Positions 44,703 through 55,829 of a DNA stretch of 64,000 nucleotides are shown piece after piece. A program made the translations under genes and the position numbers. Source of the DNA: Bradyrhizobium genosp. SA-3 (GTDB lineage Bacteria > Pseudomonadota > Alphaproteobacteria > Rhizobiales > Xanthobacteraceae); contig NZ_PSRT01000001.1 in the NCBI RefSeq assembly GCF_004212635.1, positions 62,001-126,000 on the forward strand, in the 5' to 3' direction. How positions within the stretch are numbered: the stretch's first letter is position 1; every line of letters starts with the position of its first letter. The notes under the pieces are model-generated. The model ran no database searches. It was not told the DNA's origin and saw only the letters and a list, made by a program, of their open reading frames with translations.

Positions 44703-45110
44703 ATGCTGAAGGACGGCACTTACGCGGCGTGGTACAACACGCCGCTCGACCAGGGTACCGGCATCGTCCATGTCGCAGACGGACAGATCTGGGGCCGCGA
44801 CAGCCTGATGACGTATCATGGCTCCTGTCAGGTCGATGGAGATCGCTTCACCGCCACCGTATCGACGAAGCGTCATACCGACGGCCGCGCGACGGTGTTC
44901 GGCAACGACGATGAGCTGACGCTGACCATCGAAGGAAACTGCCCCGGCAAGATCGCGACCTACACTGCGACGGCCGTGCAAGTCCCGGGAATGGTCCTCC
45001 AGGGAACGCTCATCCTGACCGAAAAGCAGCCACCGGCACCTGAACGAACCGAGCAGATGCCGGCGTTCAATCCCGACAAGCTGCCGAAGTTGCCGAAGCG
45101 CTCGCGCTGA
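44703..45110 (+). CDS. GrlR-like domain protein
   Basis: The 135-residue protein opens MLKDGTYAAWYNTPLDQGTG and contains GRDSLMTYHGSCQVDGDRFTA and FGNDDELTLTIEG. This is the layout of small beta-barrel proteins annotated as GrlR-like (negative regulator family) in rhizobia. The name comes from an enteropathogen regulator; there is no evidence of that role here. A Pro-rich tail ends PDKLPKLPKRSR. Confidence 0.75.
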   Translation: MLKDGTYAAWYNTPLDQGTGIVHVADGQIWGRDSLMTYHGSCQVDGDRFTATVSTKRHTDGRATVFGNDDELTLTIEGNCPGKIATYTATAVQVPGMVLQGTLILTEKQPPAPERTEQMPAFNPDKLPKLPKRSR

Positions 45111-45319
45111 GCGAGGAGAGGCATCGCGCTGGCCTCCGCTACCCGGGCTGATAGCGGCAAACGGCAGCGGGACAGCCTTGAGGGCGTGAAGCCACTTTAC
45201 AGATCTTCGAGGACGAGAGCGACAGACATGCGCAATACCGGTGCTCGGTCATTGCGCACTTCGACTGCTATCCGCTCGGCTGCGATCGGCCGCACGTCCG
45301 TTGACATTATGAAAATCAA

Positions 45320-46795
45320 TCATCGCGGATTGACGAAGCTTAGACTTGCCGCGTCGTCTGTCGATGCTCGCTGTTGGTTGCGAGCGTCCCGCATCGGCAG
45401 AGGAGACGCTCGCCGGGGCTGGAGCCTGTACCAAGCCACCTGACCGGGCTCGAATTGGGCGCGGTCATGCCTCGACCAGAACGGCGGAGCATGGTCGCCG
45501 ACCACCAGGATGTCGGCCGGCGCCACGGCTGGGTCGCGCGCAATCTTTGCGACGACGGCAAATACGTCATGCCAAAGTTCGGCCATCCTGCAAACCTTGG
45601 GTCGACCGAAGACGTCGCCGTCGGTCTCGCAATGAAAATCCGTCAGAGCTTGACCAGGCGCGACCGGAATATGAGTATTCAATGTGAGCCAATAGATGAA
45701 GCGTGGCTTGCCTTGCTTTCCCGCTTCGCGGGAGGCCGCAGAAATCACGGGCGCAAGATCTGCATCGCACGCGCCGGCGAAGGCGCTGCCGCATACGCGA
45801 TGGGTCGTTTTGACCAGCTCGTCGCGGAAGAGTTCCTGGTCGAAGCCGATTGTCGGATACCACTGCTCACGTTCGAACATACCTCCAGCGAAGCCGTGCA
45901 CGGCGATGTTGCTATACCCTTGCGCGGCCAGCAGATCCGGCAGGCAGGTGTTAGTGTCATTCTGAACGTACTCTGTGTAGAATGTGCGCGTATTGCATAG
46001 TTCCCGCATCTCGCCCGATGTCGTCGAACCGAAATAGACCGTTTTTCCGGAGGTGATGGTGTAGTCCCTGGTCAGATTTTGATCATACAGGGGTTCCGCT
46101 ATGCGCGTTCGGGCGTTCTGGTCCTTCAGGTAGCCCAAGCTCTCGACGATCACCAGGACGACGTTATTTCCGTCGGCCCCGGCTGCCTGCCTAAAACCCG
46201 ACACCTCAGCAGCGGATTGCATCGGCTCGTTGCGTCCCATCGTGGAGCCGAAATGGTAGTGTGGCGACGCGTTGCTGACATAGTCGAGCACGCTGAACGC
46301 CTGTGCCAAGAAGAAGAGAACCGGTATGTTCGCGTTCATAAGCATGGCGCGCGGCCTTAAGCATGCCAGGCTTATGCCCGTGGTTGTGACGAGTGTGACG
46401 ATCAAAGCGAAATAAAGCGGTGAGGCGAAGAAATTGATGCGCCTCGCGTGGTCGACAGCTGCCATTAGGTCACTCAGCCCGATGCCGAACATGAGAGACA
46501 ACGTTTGCACAACGTCGAAGGTGAGCACGGCAAGAAACAGCGCGACCGTGAGCATGAAGGGAATACGCCGCGCCAGGATGGCAATGCTGGCATAGAGAGC
46601 GATAGCGATGGTCCGCGGCGGCAAGCCGATATCGACCAATGAAGCCATCGTTGCCAGCGAGATTAGGTTTGGTATCAGCAGCCCGCCCGCGAGGAGCCGC
46701 ACGTTGGGCGAATCGAGCGTGCCAAAGAACGTGGACCACTTTTCGCGACCTTGCGCGGCCTGTCGCGGATTGGCGGCAATTGACGATGGAGGCAT
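45320..46795 (-). CDS. Membrane-anchored sulfatase-fold protein (LTA synthase / phosphoethanolamine transferase-like)
   Basis: The 491-residue protein has about five N-terminal membrane spans (to about residue 180) and a C-terminal alkaline-phosphatase/sulfatase domain: NVVLVIVESLG (metal site), FGSTTSGEMRELC where the nucleophile Thr is expected, YSNIAVHGFAGGMFERE, and VVGDHAPPFW (metal-binding Asp-His). It could transfer a phosphoglycerol or phosphoethanolamine group to a surface glycan or lipid. The substrate is unknown. ATG 46795 has no clear ribosome-binding site; a TTG at 46807 is possible. Base composition is AT-richer than its neighbours, suggesting transfer. Confidence 0.8.
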   Translation of the reverse strand: MPPSSIAANPRQAAQGREKWSTFFGTLDSPNVRLLAGGLLIPNLISLATMASLVDIGLPPRTIAIALYASIAILARRIPFMLTVALFLAVLTFDVVQTLSLMFGIGLSDLMAAVDHARRINFFASPLYFALIVTLVTTTGISLACLRPRAMLMNANIPVLFFLAQAFSVLDYVSNASPHYHFGSTMGRNEPMQSAAEVSGFRQAAGADGNNVVLVIVESLGYLKDQNARTRIAEPLYDQNLTRDYTITSGKTVYFGSTTSGEMRELCNTRTFYTEYVQNDTNTCLPDLLAAQGYSNIAVHGFAGGMFEREQWYPTIGFDQELFRDELVKTTHRVCGSAFAGACDADLAPVISAASREAGKQGKPRFIYWLTLNTHIPVAPGQALTDFHCETDGDVFGRPKVCRMAELWHDVFAVVAKIARDPAVAPADILVVGDHAPPFWSRHDRAQFEPGQVAWYRLQPRRASPLPMRDARNQQRASTDDAASLSFVNPR

Positions 46796-47014
46796 TTTCG
46801 CAACCAAAAAGGGACTGTTTTTTCTGAGTGCAGCCTATAGGCGAGACCTGAAGCCTAGATTAATTGCGCTGCGGAAAAGGCGTTGAATGAGTTAACTATG
46901 TGGAGGCGGCCCCGGCTTGCCGACTTTCCAGGACGTCGAAGCCGGACATAATGCCTGAGCGTCCGCGCCGAAGCGTCGGGCGTCTGGCCCAAACCATCTC
47001 AGGAGGCAGCATCA

Positions 47015-48478
47015 ATGTCGGACAAGGTCTCGCGTCGCCAATTCGCGAAAATCGCGGGGCTGTCCGCAGCCGGAATCGCAAATCCCGTTGGGGCGGTCGA
47101 GGTCAACCCGGCACCGCCGCCGCGCGCCGGCACCGGCTTTCCGGCGGGCTTTGTCTGGGGCACGGCGACCTCGTCCTATCAGGTCGAGGGCGCGGTCAAC
47201 GAGGACGGGCGAGGGGCTTCGATCTGGGACAAGTTCGTGCGCGTCCCCGGCAAGATCGAGGACGGCACTACCGGCGACCGCGCCAATGAGCATTATCACC
47301 GCTACAAGGAAGATATCGCGCTCATCAAGGAGCTCGGCTGCAAGGCCTATCGCTTTTCGGTCGCCTGGCCGCGGGTGTTTCCGGATGGCGATGGCAAGCC
47401 GAACCCGAAAGGGCTCGACTTCTACAACCGGCTCGTCGACGAGCTCCTCAAGAACGGCATCGAGCCGTGGCTGACGCTCTATCATTGGGACCTGCCGCAA
47501 TCGCTTCAGGATCGCTTCGGCGGCTGGCGCTCGACCGAGACCTGCAAGATCTTCGGCGACTATGCGGCCTATGTCGCCGAGCATCTGACCGACCGGGTCA
47601 AGAACGTGTTCACGCTGAACGAGAGCGGCCGCTTCGTTTATTTCGGTTACGGCATTGGCATCGACGCGCCGGGCCTGACGCTGCCGCAAGCCGAGATCAA
47701 CCAGATCAGGCACAACAGCGCGCTCGCGCACGGGCTCGCGGTGCAGGCCGTGCGCGCCCATGGCCGCCACGGCACCAGGGTGGGACCGGCCGAGAATATC
47801 GATGCCTGCGCGCCCGCGATCGACACGCCGGAGAACGTCCGCGCCGCCGAGATCGCGCTGCGTGAGATGAATGGCGGCTATCTCAACGTCATCATGACGG
47901 GCCAGTATACCGAGGCGTTCCTGAAATTCGCGGGGGCCAACGCGCCGAAATACACCGATGCGGAGCTGAAGATCATATCCTCGCCGGTTGATTTCCTCGG
48001 CCTCAACATCTACGCGCCGCAGAACTACGTGGTGGCCTCCGACCAGGGTGCCGGCTTCATGCCGCTGCCGATCCCGAAATCGTTCCCGCACATGAATTCG
48101 GACTGGCTGCGCGTCGGACCCGAGACGATCTATTGGGTGCCGAAGCTGGCTGCCAAGATCTGGAAGACGGACGCGATCTATATCAGCGAGAACGGCACCT
48201 CCGGCGACGACGTCGTGAGGCCCGACGGCAAGATCTATGACACCGACCGCATCATGTATCTGCGCAACTATCTCGCCCAGCTCCAGCGCGCCACCAGTGA
48301 GGGCGTGCCGGTGCGCGGCTACTTCCTCTGGAGCCTGATGGACAATTTCGAATGGGTGTACGGGCTGAACAAGCGCTTCGGCCTCTACCACGTCAATTTC
48401 GACACCCAGGTCCGCACCCCAAAGCTCAGCGCCAGCTTCTATCGCAACGTGATCGCGACCAACGCGGCGGGGGTGTGA
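47015..48478 (+). CDS. Tat-exported family 1 glycoside hydrolase (beta-glucosidase)
   Basis: The 487-residue protein starts with a twin-arginine signal (VSRRQFAKIAGLSAAG), unusual for GH1 enzymes, which are mostly cytoplasmic. The GH1 body is complete: FVWGTATSSYQVEGA, WPRVFPDG, LYHWDLPQ, acid/base E203 in TLNES (the usual NEP has Ser for Pro), nucleophile E392 in YISENGTSGDD, and WSLMDNFEWVYG. It should hydrolyse beta-glucosides in the periplasm or outside. GGAGG precedes the ATG. Confidence 0.92.
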   Translation: MSDKVSRRQFAKIAGLSAAGIANPVGAVEVNPAPPPRAGTGFPAGFVWGTATSSYQVEGAVNEDGRGASIWDKFVRVPGKIEDGTTGDRANEHYHRYKEDIALIKELGCKAYRFSVAWPRVFPDGDGKPNPKGLDFYNRLVDELLKNGIEPWLTLYHWDLPQSLQDRFGGWRSTETCKIFGDYAAYVAEHLTDRVKNVFTLNESGRFVYFGYGIGIDAPGLTLPQAEINQIRHNSALAHGLAVQAVRAHGRHGTRVGPAENIDACAPAIDTPENVRAAEIALREMNGGYLNVIMTGQYTEAFLKFAGANAPKYTDAELKIISSPVDFLGLNIYAPQNYVVASDQGAGFMPLPIPKSFPHMNSDWLRVGPETIYWVPKLAAKIWKTDAIYISENGTSGDDVVRPDGKIYDTDRIMYLRNYLAQLQRATSEGVPVRGYFLWSLMDNFEWVYGLNKRFGLYHVNFDTQVRTPKLSASFYRNVIATNAAGV

Positions 48479-48486
48479 TGTCTTCG

Positions 48487-48648
48487 CCTCTCCCCGCCTA
48501 CGGGGAGAGGCCGGAATTTGCGACAGCAAATTCCGGGTGAGGGGACTCTCCGCGAGTCCATCTGTCACCGCCCTTGCTGAAGCTCCCCCTCACCCGGATT
48601 TTCCGCTGCGCGTAAAATCCGGCCTCTCCCCGCAAGCGGGGAGAGGCG
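48487..48648. repeat. Composite palindromic repeat
   Basis: CTCTCCCCGCctacGGGGAGAG at the left, an inner GGAATTTGC/GCAAATTCC hairpin, TCACCC and GGGTGA arms, and a right CTCTCCCCGCaagcGGGGAGAG form the same composite element seen at 33.6 and 50.0 kb. It fills the gap between the glycosidase and thiolase genes. Confidence 0.8.
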
Positions 48649-48729
48649 AGGCGAGCCACCACGCATTGACTCTCCTCTCCCCCTTATTCAGAACCGTCCC
48701 CAACACCCAACAATAAGAGGACAACGCCA

Positions 48730-49962
48730 ATGGTTGACGCGCTGATCATCGATGCCTGCCGCACCCCACGCGGCATCGGCAAGGCCGGCAAGGGAGCCCT
48801 CTCGGGCATTCATCCGCAGCAGCTCGGCGCAACCGTGCTGCGCGCGCTCGCCGACCGCACCGGCATCGACACCGCCGATGTCGATGACATCGTCTGGGGC
48901 TGCAGCGCGCAGGTCGCAACGCAAAGCGGCGATCTCGGCCGGATGTCGGCGCTCGATGCCGGCTACGACGTGCGCGCGAGTGCGGTGACGCTCGACCGTT
49001 TCTGCGGCTCCGGCATCACCAGCGTCAACATGGCCGCGAGCTCGATCATGGCGGGCGCCGAAGACCTCGTCATCGCCGGCGGCTGCGAGATGATGTCGAT
49101 GGAGGGACGCCGCGGCGGCGGTCCGATGATGATGGACAACGGCAATCTGCGCCTGCGCGCGCGGCACCCGCAGTCGCATCAGGGCGTCTGTGCGGACGCG
49201 ATCGCGACGCTGGAAGGCATCACGCGGCAGGACGTCGACGCGCTCGGGCTGGAGAGCCAGAAACGTGCGGCGCATGCCATGGCGAACGGCCACTTCAAGA
49301 AGAGTCTCGTGCCCGTCCACCGCGAGGACGGCAGCCTTGCGCTCGACCATGAAGAATATCCGCGCCCGCAGACCACGATGGAGGGTCTGAGCAGCCTGAA
49401 GCCGGCGTTTCCGGCGATCGCCGACTACGCGCTCGACGACAAGGGCACGACCTATCGCGGCCTGATCCTGCAGAAATACCCCGATCTGAAGATCGACTTC
49501 GTGCACCACGCCGGCAACTCGTCCGGCGTCGTCGACGGCGCCGCCGCGATCCTGCTGGCCTCGCCGGCCTACGCCAAGGCGCATGGCCTCAAGCCGCGCG
49601 CCCGCGTGGTGGCGATGGCGAACATGGGGGACTCGCCGACTCTGATGCTGAACGCGCCGGTACCGGCGACGCGCAAGGTGCTGGCGAAGGCCGGGCTGAC
49701 CATCGACGACATCGACCTGTTCGAGATCAACGAGGCCTTTGCTGTGGTTGCGGAAAAATACATCCGTGATCTCAAGCTCGACCGCGCCAAGGTCAACGTC
49801 AATGGCGGCTCGATCGCGCTCGGCCATCCCATCGGCGCGACCGGCGCGATCCTGATCGGCACCGTGCTCGACGAGCTCGAACGGCGCGACCTCAAGCGCG
49901 GTCTCGTCACCATGTGCGCGGCCGGCGGCATGGCGCCGGCGGTCATCATCGAGCGCATCTAG
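48730..49962 (+). CDS. Acetyl-CoA C-acyltransferase (thiolase)
   Basis: The 410-residue thiolase has the nucleophilic Cys92 in TLDRFCGSGITSVN, the His motif GHPIGATGA and the second active Cys in MCAAGGMAPA. It also has INEAFAVV and VNVNGGSIALGHP. It catalyses acyl-CoA thiolysis or condensation, probably in fatty or aromatic acid degradation. It resembles the longer FadA-type rather than the 390-residue PhaA group, but specificity cannot be fixed by eye. Confidence 0.9.
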   Translation: MVDALIIDACRTPRGIGKAGKGALSGIHPQQLGATVLRALADRTGIDTADVDDIVWGCSAQVATQSGDLGRMSALDAGYDVRASAVTLDRFCGSGITSVNMAASSIMAGAEDLVIAGGCEMMSMEGRRGGGPMMMDNGNLRLRARHPQSHQGVCADAIATLEGITRQDVDALGLESQKRAAHAMANGHFKKSLVPVHREDGSLALDHEEYPRPQTTMEGLSSLKPAFPAIADYALDDKGTTYRGLILQKYPDLKIDFVHHAGNSSGVVDGAAAILLASPAYAKAHGLKPRARVVAMANMGDSPTLMLNAPVPATRKVLAKAGLTIDDIDLFEINEAFAVVAEKYIRDLKLDRAKVNVNGGSIALGHPIGATGAILIGTVLDELERRDLKRGLVTMCAAGGMAPAVIIERI

Positions 49963-49978
49963 CTTCACTCTCTCTCAC

Positions 49979-50120
49979 CTCTCCCCGCTTGCGGGGAGAG
50001 GTCGGATTGCATCGTCAGATGCAATCCGGGTGAGGGGGACTCTCCGTGCGTCCGACTGTCACCTTGATCGCGGAAGCAGCCCCTCACCCCAACCCTCTCC
50101 CCGTAAGAACGGGGAGAGGG
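49979..50120. repeat. Composite palindromic repeat in the thiolase-HU spacer
   Basis: CTCTCCCCGCttgcGGGGAGAG at the left, GGATTGCATC/GATGCAATCC inside, and a CTCTCCCCGtaagaaCGGGGAGAG right end. The 49963-50437 spacer has no gene. It also contains CGACCGGCCTC (50179-50189)/GAGGCCGGTCG (50197-50207), a strong hairpin that may end the thiolase transcript, followed by AT-rich HU promoter DNA. Confidence 0.75.
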
Positions 50121-50437
50121 AGAGCAACTGCGATGGCGGCAACACAACGATCTAGCCCTTATTTTTCAGGGTGAATCGCGACCGGCCTCCGGCAAAGAGG
50201 CCGGTCGTCGCTTGTCGAAAGCATCGAATCAGCTTTAGCAAGGTGGCTTGCGGGCCTTTGAAACAAGGCAAAAACCGCTGCCTGAGGCTCCTTTCGCTCC
50301 GGAAGCAGCTAAAATGCAGGGTTTTTTGTCACAGAGGGCCAAAAAAGCCCGTAAAAGCGCGATAAAACTGTGCAGAAGGCTATAGGCCTTCGCCGCTTGG
50401 TCTAATATGCAACCGGCAACGAATCAGAGGAGACACG

Positions 50438-50740
50438 ATGCCAACCCAAATGTCCAAATCGCAGCTGATCGAAAAGATTGCGACCGCCACCGAGCTTTCC
50501 AAGCGCGACGTCAAGAGCGTCATGGAGACGCTGACCGACGTCGGTCACAAGGAGCTCAAGAAGAACGGCCTGTTCCTGGTGCCGGGCTTCGCCAAGTTCG
50601 TGGTCATCAAGAAGCCCGCCACCAAGGCGCGCAAGGGCACCAACCCGTTCACGGGTGAAGAGATGATGTTCAAGGCCAAGCCGGCCCGGAAGATCGTCCG
50701 CGCCCGCCCGGTCAAGGCTGCCAAGGACGCCGTGGCCTGA
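50438..50740 (+). CDS. HU-family DNA-binding protein
   Basis: The 100-residue protein has the HU fold: SKSQLIEKIATATELSKRDVKSVMETLTDVGHKEL, VPGFAKFVVIKKPA, and the DNA-arm segment RKGTNPFTGEEMMFKAKPARKIVRARP. It binds and bends DNA in the nucleoid. The Val-rich, Lys-rich C-terminal tail (PVKAAKDAVA) is an extension over E. coli HU. AGAGGAG precedes the ATG. A clean terminator follows. Confidence 0.9.
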   Translation: MPTQMSKSQLIEKIATATELSKRDVKSVMETLTDVGHKELKKNGLFLVPGFAKFVVIKKPATKARKGTNPFTGEEMMFKAKPARKIVRARPVKAAKDAVA

Positions 50741-50746
50741 CAACGC

Positions 50747-50778
50747 AAAGGCCCCCTCGGGTAGGAGGGGGCCTTTTA
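50747..50778 (+). terminator. Rho-independent terminator after HU
   Basis: AAAGGCCCCCTC (50747-50758) pairs perfectly with GAGGGGGCCTTT (50765-50776), followed by a T-rich stretch. It lies six bases after the HU stop. Confidence 0.9.
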
Positions 50779-50812
50779 TTTGGGGCTGCCGCGAGGGTCT
50801 GAGACGGAGGGC

Positions 50813-50968
50813 TCAACCCTTGCGGCGCTTCACCCGGACCGGGACCGGCTGGAGCCGCGGTCCTGGCGCCGCCAGCGCATCGCGAACCCGGTCGATGGCG
50901 CGATCGAGCAGCTGGCGCAGCCGCTGCGTTTTCCGTGATCGCTTCGCTCTTTCCAGCAATCCGCTCAT
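50813..50968 (-). CDS. Short basic protein downstream of lon
   Basis: A 51-codon gene starts at ATG 50968, five bases after the lon stop, with GGAG upstream. The product is very Arg/Lys-rich (MSGLLERAKRSRKTQRLRQL, ending VPVRVKRRKG) and helical. It could bind RNA or DNA, or be a Lon-associated peptide; nothing in the sequence proves either. Confidence 0.5.
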   Translation of the reverse strand: MSGLLERAKRSRKTQRLRQLLDRAIDRVRDALAAPGPRLQPVPVRVKRRKG

Positions 50969-50973
50969 CGCCG

Positions 50974-53367
<2,394 letters not shown>

Positions 53368-53375
53368 GATCGACC

Positions 53376-53759
53376 TCAGGATTTGGCGAGGCGCAGCGCG
53401 ACGCAGCCGTCCATCACGAAGCGGCTGATGGCGTAGCGGCCAAGGGGGAGCGCGATGCGCCGCTCGAAGCGGCCCTGCGGCAGCTCGAGCCGGTGGATGC
53501 GGGCGTTGCGAAGCTCCGGCGGAAGGGTGCGCTGGCCGGAGATGACGAGCACGCCGTCGTGGATCATCGTCTCGACATTGTCTGGATTGACGCCGGGAAG
53601 CGCGACCAGGATCAGGAGCTCATGCTCGGTTTCGAGCACGTCGATCGGCGGCTCCCAACAGGCTTCCTGGCGGCCGAACTGCTGGCGCAGCCGTTCGGCG
53701 CGGGTCAGCGAGTCCAGGGCTTCGGACAGCATCCAGTCGAGGGGATTTTTGGGTTGCAT
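53376..53759 (-). CDS. Small heat-shock protein (Hsp20/alpha-crystallin)
   Basis: The 127-residue protein has a short N-terminal arm and an alpha-crystallin-like domain: PPIDVLETEHELLILVALPGVNPDNVETMIHDGVLVISGQR, and a FERRIALPLGRY segment. It is a holdase for unfolded proteins. It is the first gene of an hsp20-lon unit. The usual C-terminal I-x-I motif is not obvious, so oligomer assembly may be altered. Confidence 0.9.
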   Translation of the reverse strand: MQPKNPLDWMLSEALDSLTRAERLRQQFGRQEACWEPPIDVLETEHELLILVALPGVNPDNVETMIHDGVLVISGQRTLPPELRNARIHRLELPQGRFERRIALPLGRYAISRFVMDGCVALRLAKS

Positions 53760-53866
53760 GATGCGGACTCGGCGGTGGGAAAGGCTGCATATGGGACTGG
53801 TTCCGCGGAAATCCAGCCCGACGACGCGGGCGTGCCATGCGCCATCGTGTGATCCCGAACAGGCAA

Positions 53867-53890
53867 ACGCCGCGGCCCGGACCGCGGCGT
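53867..53890 (-). terminator. Hairpin downstream of the DUF892 gene
   Basis: ACGCCGCGG (53867-53875) pairs with CCGCGGCGT (53882-53890), 22 bases past the stop of the minus-strand DUF892 gene; a short T-run follows in that direction. Confidence 0.6.
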
Positions 53891-53912
53891 CTCGTCCTTG
53901 CGCGGGTGCGGC

Positions 53913-54479
53913 TCAGGCCGCCGCGCGGTACTCGTCTTCCGCTTCGAGGTTGATCACGGACGTCGCGAGCTCGGTCAGCGTGTGGTCGGTCGCCTCTTCC
54001 TCGTCCAACGTCTCCTGGAGCAGCCTCGCCGCGTCCTGCATGCCGAGCTCCTCGGCCCAGGTCCGCAGCGTGCCGTAGCGGGAGATTTCGTAGTGCTCCA
54101 CGGCTTGCGCCGCCGCGAGCAGACCGGCGTCGAGGGCAGGGGCGTTCTTGAACGCCTTCATGATCTCGGCGCCCTCGTCGGTGATGCCGTTGATGGCCTC
54201 GCAAGTCTTGCCACGTGCGGGCTTGCCCAGCATCTTGAAGACCTGGTCGAGACGTTTGACCTGACCCTGGGTCTCGCGCAGATGCTTGTTGAAGGCCGCC
54301 GCAAGATCCTTCGAATGCGCGGCCTTGGCCATCTTAGGCAGCGTCTTGATGATCTTGTTCTCCGCGAAATAGATGTCCTTCAGCGTCTCCAGGAACAGGT
54401 CGCTGAGCATCTTCGGCGCCTGACGCGGTCGGCGCGCCGCGGTCTTCTTGGTTGTGCGTTTCTTCGCTCGTTTAGCCAT
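53913..54479 (-). CDS. DUF892 (YciE-like) ferritin-fold protein
   Basis: The 188-residue protein has a very basic tail (MAKRAKKRTTKKTAARR) followed by the DUF892 four-helix bundle: LFLETLKDIYFAENKIIKTLPKM, LRETQGQVKRLDQVFKML, AQAVEHYEISRYGTLRTWAEEL. Glu and His residues expected for a di-metal site are present. Such proteins are stress-induced; the Lys-rich tail may bind DNA. AGGAGG precedes ATG 54479. Confidence 0.9.
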   Translation of the reverse strand: MAKRAKKRTTKKTAARRPRQAPKMLSDLFLETLKDIYFAENKIIKTLPKMAKAAHSKDLAAAFNKHLRETQGQVKRLDQVFKMLGKPARGKTCEAINGITDEGAEIMKAFKNAPALDAGLLAAAQAVEHYEISRYGTLRTWAEELGMQDAARLLQETLDEEEATDHTLTELATSVINLEAEDEYRAAA

Positions 54480-54592
54480 ACGTCCTCCTCTTGAGGTCAC
54501 ATGGGAAGGCGTCGCCTCCCTCAATCCTCAGGCGATCAAAGCCCTTTGAAAAACGAAAGTTCCAAACTGCAACCGGCGCTCACGGCGATCTC

Positions 54593-54799
54593 TCAGGTTG
54601 GGCGCTTGTAGGGATCCTCCTGCCGTTGCCGGGCCTCGGTGTTACGGTCGAGCTGCGCGCGTTCGCTGCGCCGCAGGCGTCCGGCCTTCATCACGCCGTA
54701 GACGAGGACCGCGCCGAGCAGGAAGGCTCCGATGAACCAGAGCCAGAGCAGGTTGGCCGAGAGATGGCCGAGCAGCATTCCGATTCCACTGTCGCTCAT
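54593..54799 (-). CDS. Small single-span membrane protein
   Basis: A 68-residue protein with one membrane helix (LLWLWFIGAFLLGAVLVYGVM) and a charged C-terminal tail (RLRRSERAQLDRNTEARQRQ). GGAG stands eight bases before the ATG. Function unknown. Divergent from the MarC gene, with 86 bases between. Confidence 0.7.
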   Translation of the reverse strand: MSDSGIGMLLGHLSANLLWLWFIGAFLLGAVLVYGVMKAGRLRRSERAQLDRNTEARQRQEDPYKRPT

Positions 54800-54885
54800 T
54801 GATCGTCTCCAGTGATTTCCAAAATGATCCTGCCGGGCTAAGTCAGTCCGCCTGCCATCGTTCCTTCCGCGGAGCCCCCCGAGAC

Positions 54886-55512
54886 ATGATCGATTTCGCC
54901 CTGTCGGCCTTCGTCACGCTGCTGCTGGTGGTCGATCCCGTCGGCCTTGCGCCGGCCTTCCTGGCCGCCACCGCCGGCATGCCCGACAAGATCAAGCGAA
55001 CGGTCGCGTTGCGGGCGCCGCTGATCGCTGCCTCGATCCTGGTCGTGATCGCGCTGGTCGGAAACGGCCTGCTCCGCCAGCTGGGGATCGGCATTCCCGC
55101 CTTCCAGATCGCCGGCGGGCTGCTGCTGTTCGGCGTCTCCTACCAGATGATCTTCGGTGACCGTCCGCATCGCGAGGCCCGGGAGGCCGACAAGGCGACA
55201 TCCGAGCATGCCTCCGATGTCGCGGTGTTTCCGCTCGCCATTCCCATGATGGCCGGCCCCGGCGCGATCGCGACCACGCTGCTGCTGGCGGGCGATGCCG
55301 GCTACGGGGCGAGGCTCGCGATCATCATCGCCGTGGTGCTCTCGGTCTGCCTGCTCTGCATGCTGTGCTTCGTCTCCGCGAGCCTGATCGCCCGCACCCT
55401 CGGGCGGACCGGAAATGCCGTGCTCTCGCGCGTGCTGGGCATGCTGCTCGCCGCCTATTCGGTGCAGTTCGTCATCAACGGCATTGCAGCCGTCCGGGCG
55501 AGCCCGTCATAG
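54886..55512 (+). CDS. MarC/NAAT-family integral membrane protein
   Basis: The 208-residue protein has six membrane spans and the MarC-family signatures FVTLLLVVDPVGLAPAFLA near the N-terminus and FPLAIPMMAGPGAI in the middle. The family's substrate is uncertain; amino acids have been suggested for some members. The start is the ATG at 54886. Confidence 0.88.
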   Translation: MIDFALSAFVTLLLVVDPVGLAPAFLAATAGMPDKIKRTVALRAPLIAASILVVIALVGNGLLRQLGIGIPAFQIAGGLLLFGVSYQMIFGDRPHREAREADKATSEHASDVAVFPLAIPMMAGPGAIATTLLLAGDAGYGARLAIIIAVVLSVCLLCMLCFVSASLIARTLGRTGNAVLSRVLGMLLAAYSVQFVINGIAAVRASPS

Positions 55513-55676
55513 GGGGGCGACAATCTGTTAATTTATTGATTTTACGGTTCATTTCGAGAAGCCGCGGATCCGTCGGCAAGATGGCGCCCGATCAGGTCGC
55601 TTTCGCTTGCACTGCGACATTGCTTTGCCGTACTTCCCCTCTGACGTTCATCGCCAAGAAGCCGAGAAGAATCGAG

Positions 55677-55817
55677 ATGTCGATGACAGCGGACGAGTTC
55701 GCCAAGAGACAGGCCATCATCGACGCCTGCCGCCGCATCAACGCGCTCGGCATCAACCAGGGCACCTCGGGCAATATCAGCGTCCGCATGGCCGGCTACG
55801 GCCTGTCGGAAGGGTAG
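55677..55817 (+). pseudogene. Truncated class II aldolase remnant
   Basis: The 46-codon frame gives MTADEFAKRQAIIDACRRIN, then ALGINQGTSGNISVR, which matches the start of class II (fuculose-phosphate-type) aldolases up to the GTSGNISVR active-site loop. It then changes abruptly to MAGYGLSEG and a stop. The remaining roughly 170 residues, including the metal His residues, are absent. It is a 5' fragment left by a deletion just before the ClC-type gene. Confidence 0.75.
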
Positions 55818-55829
55818 GGCGGGCAGAAG

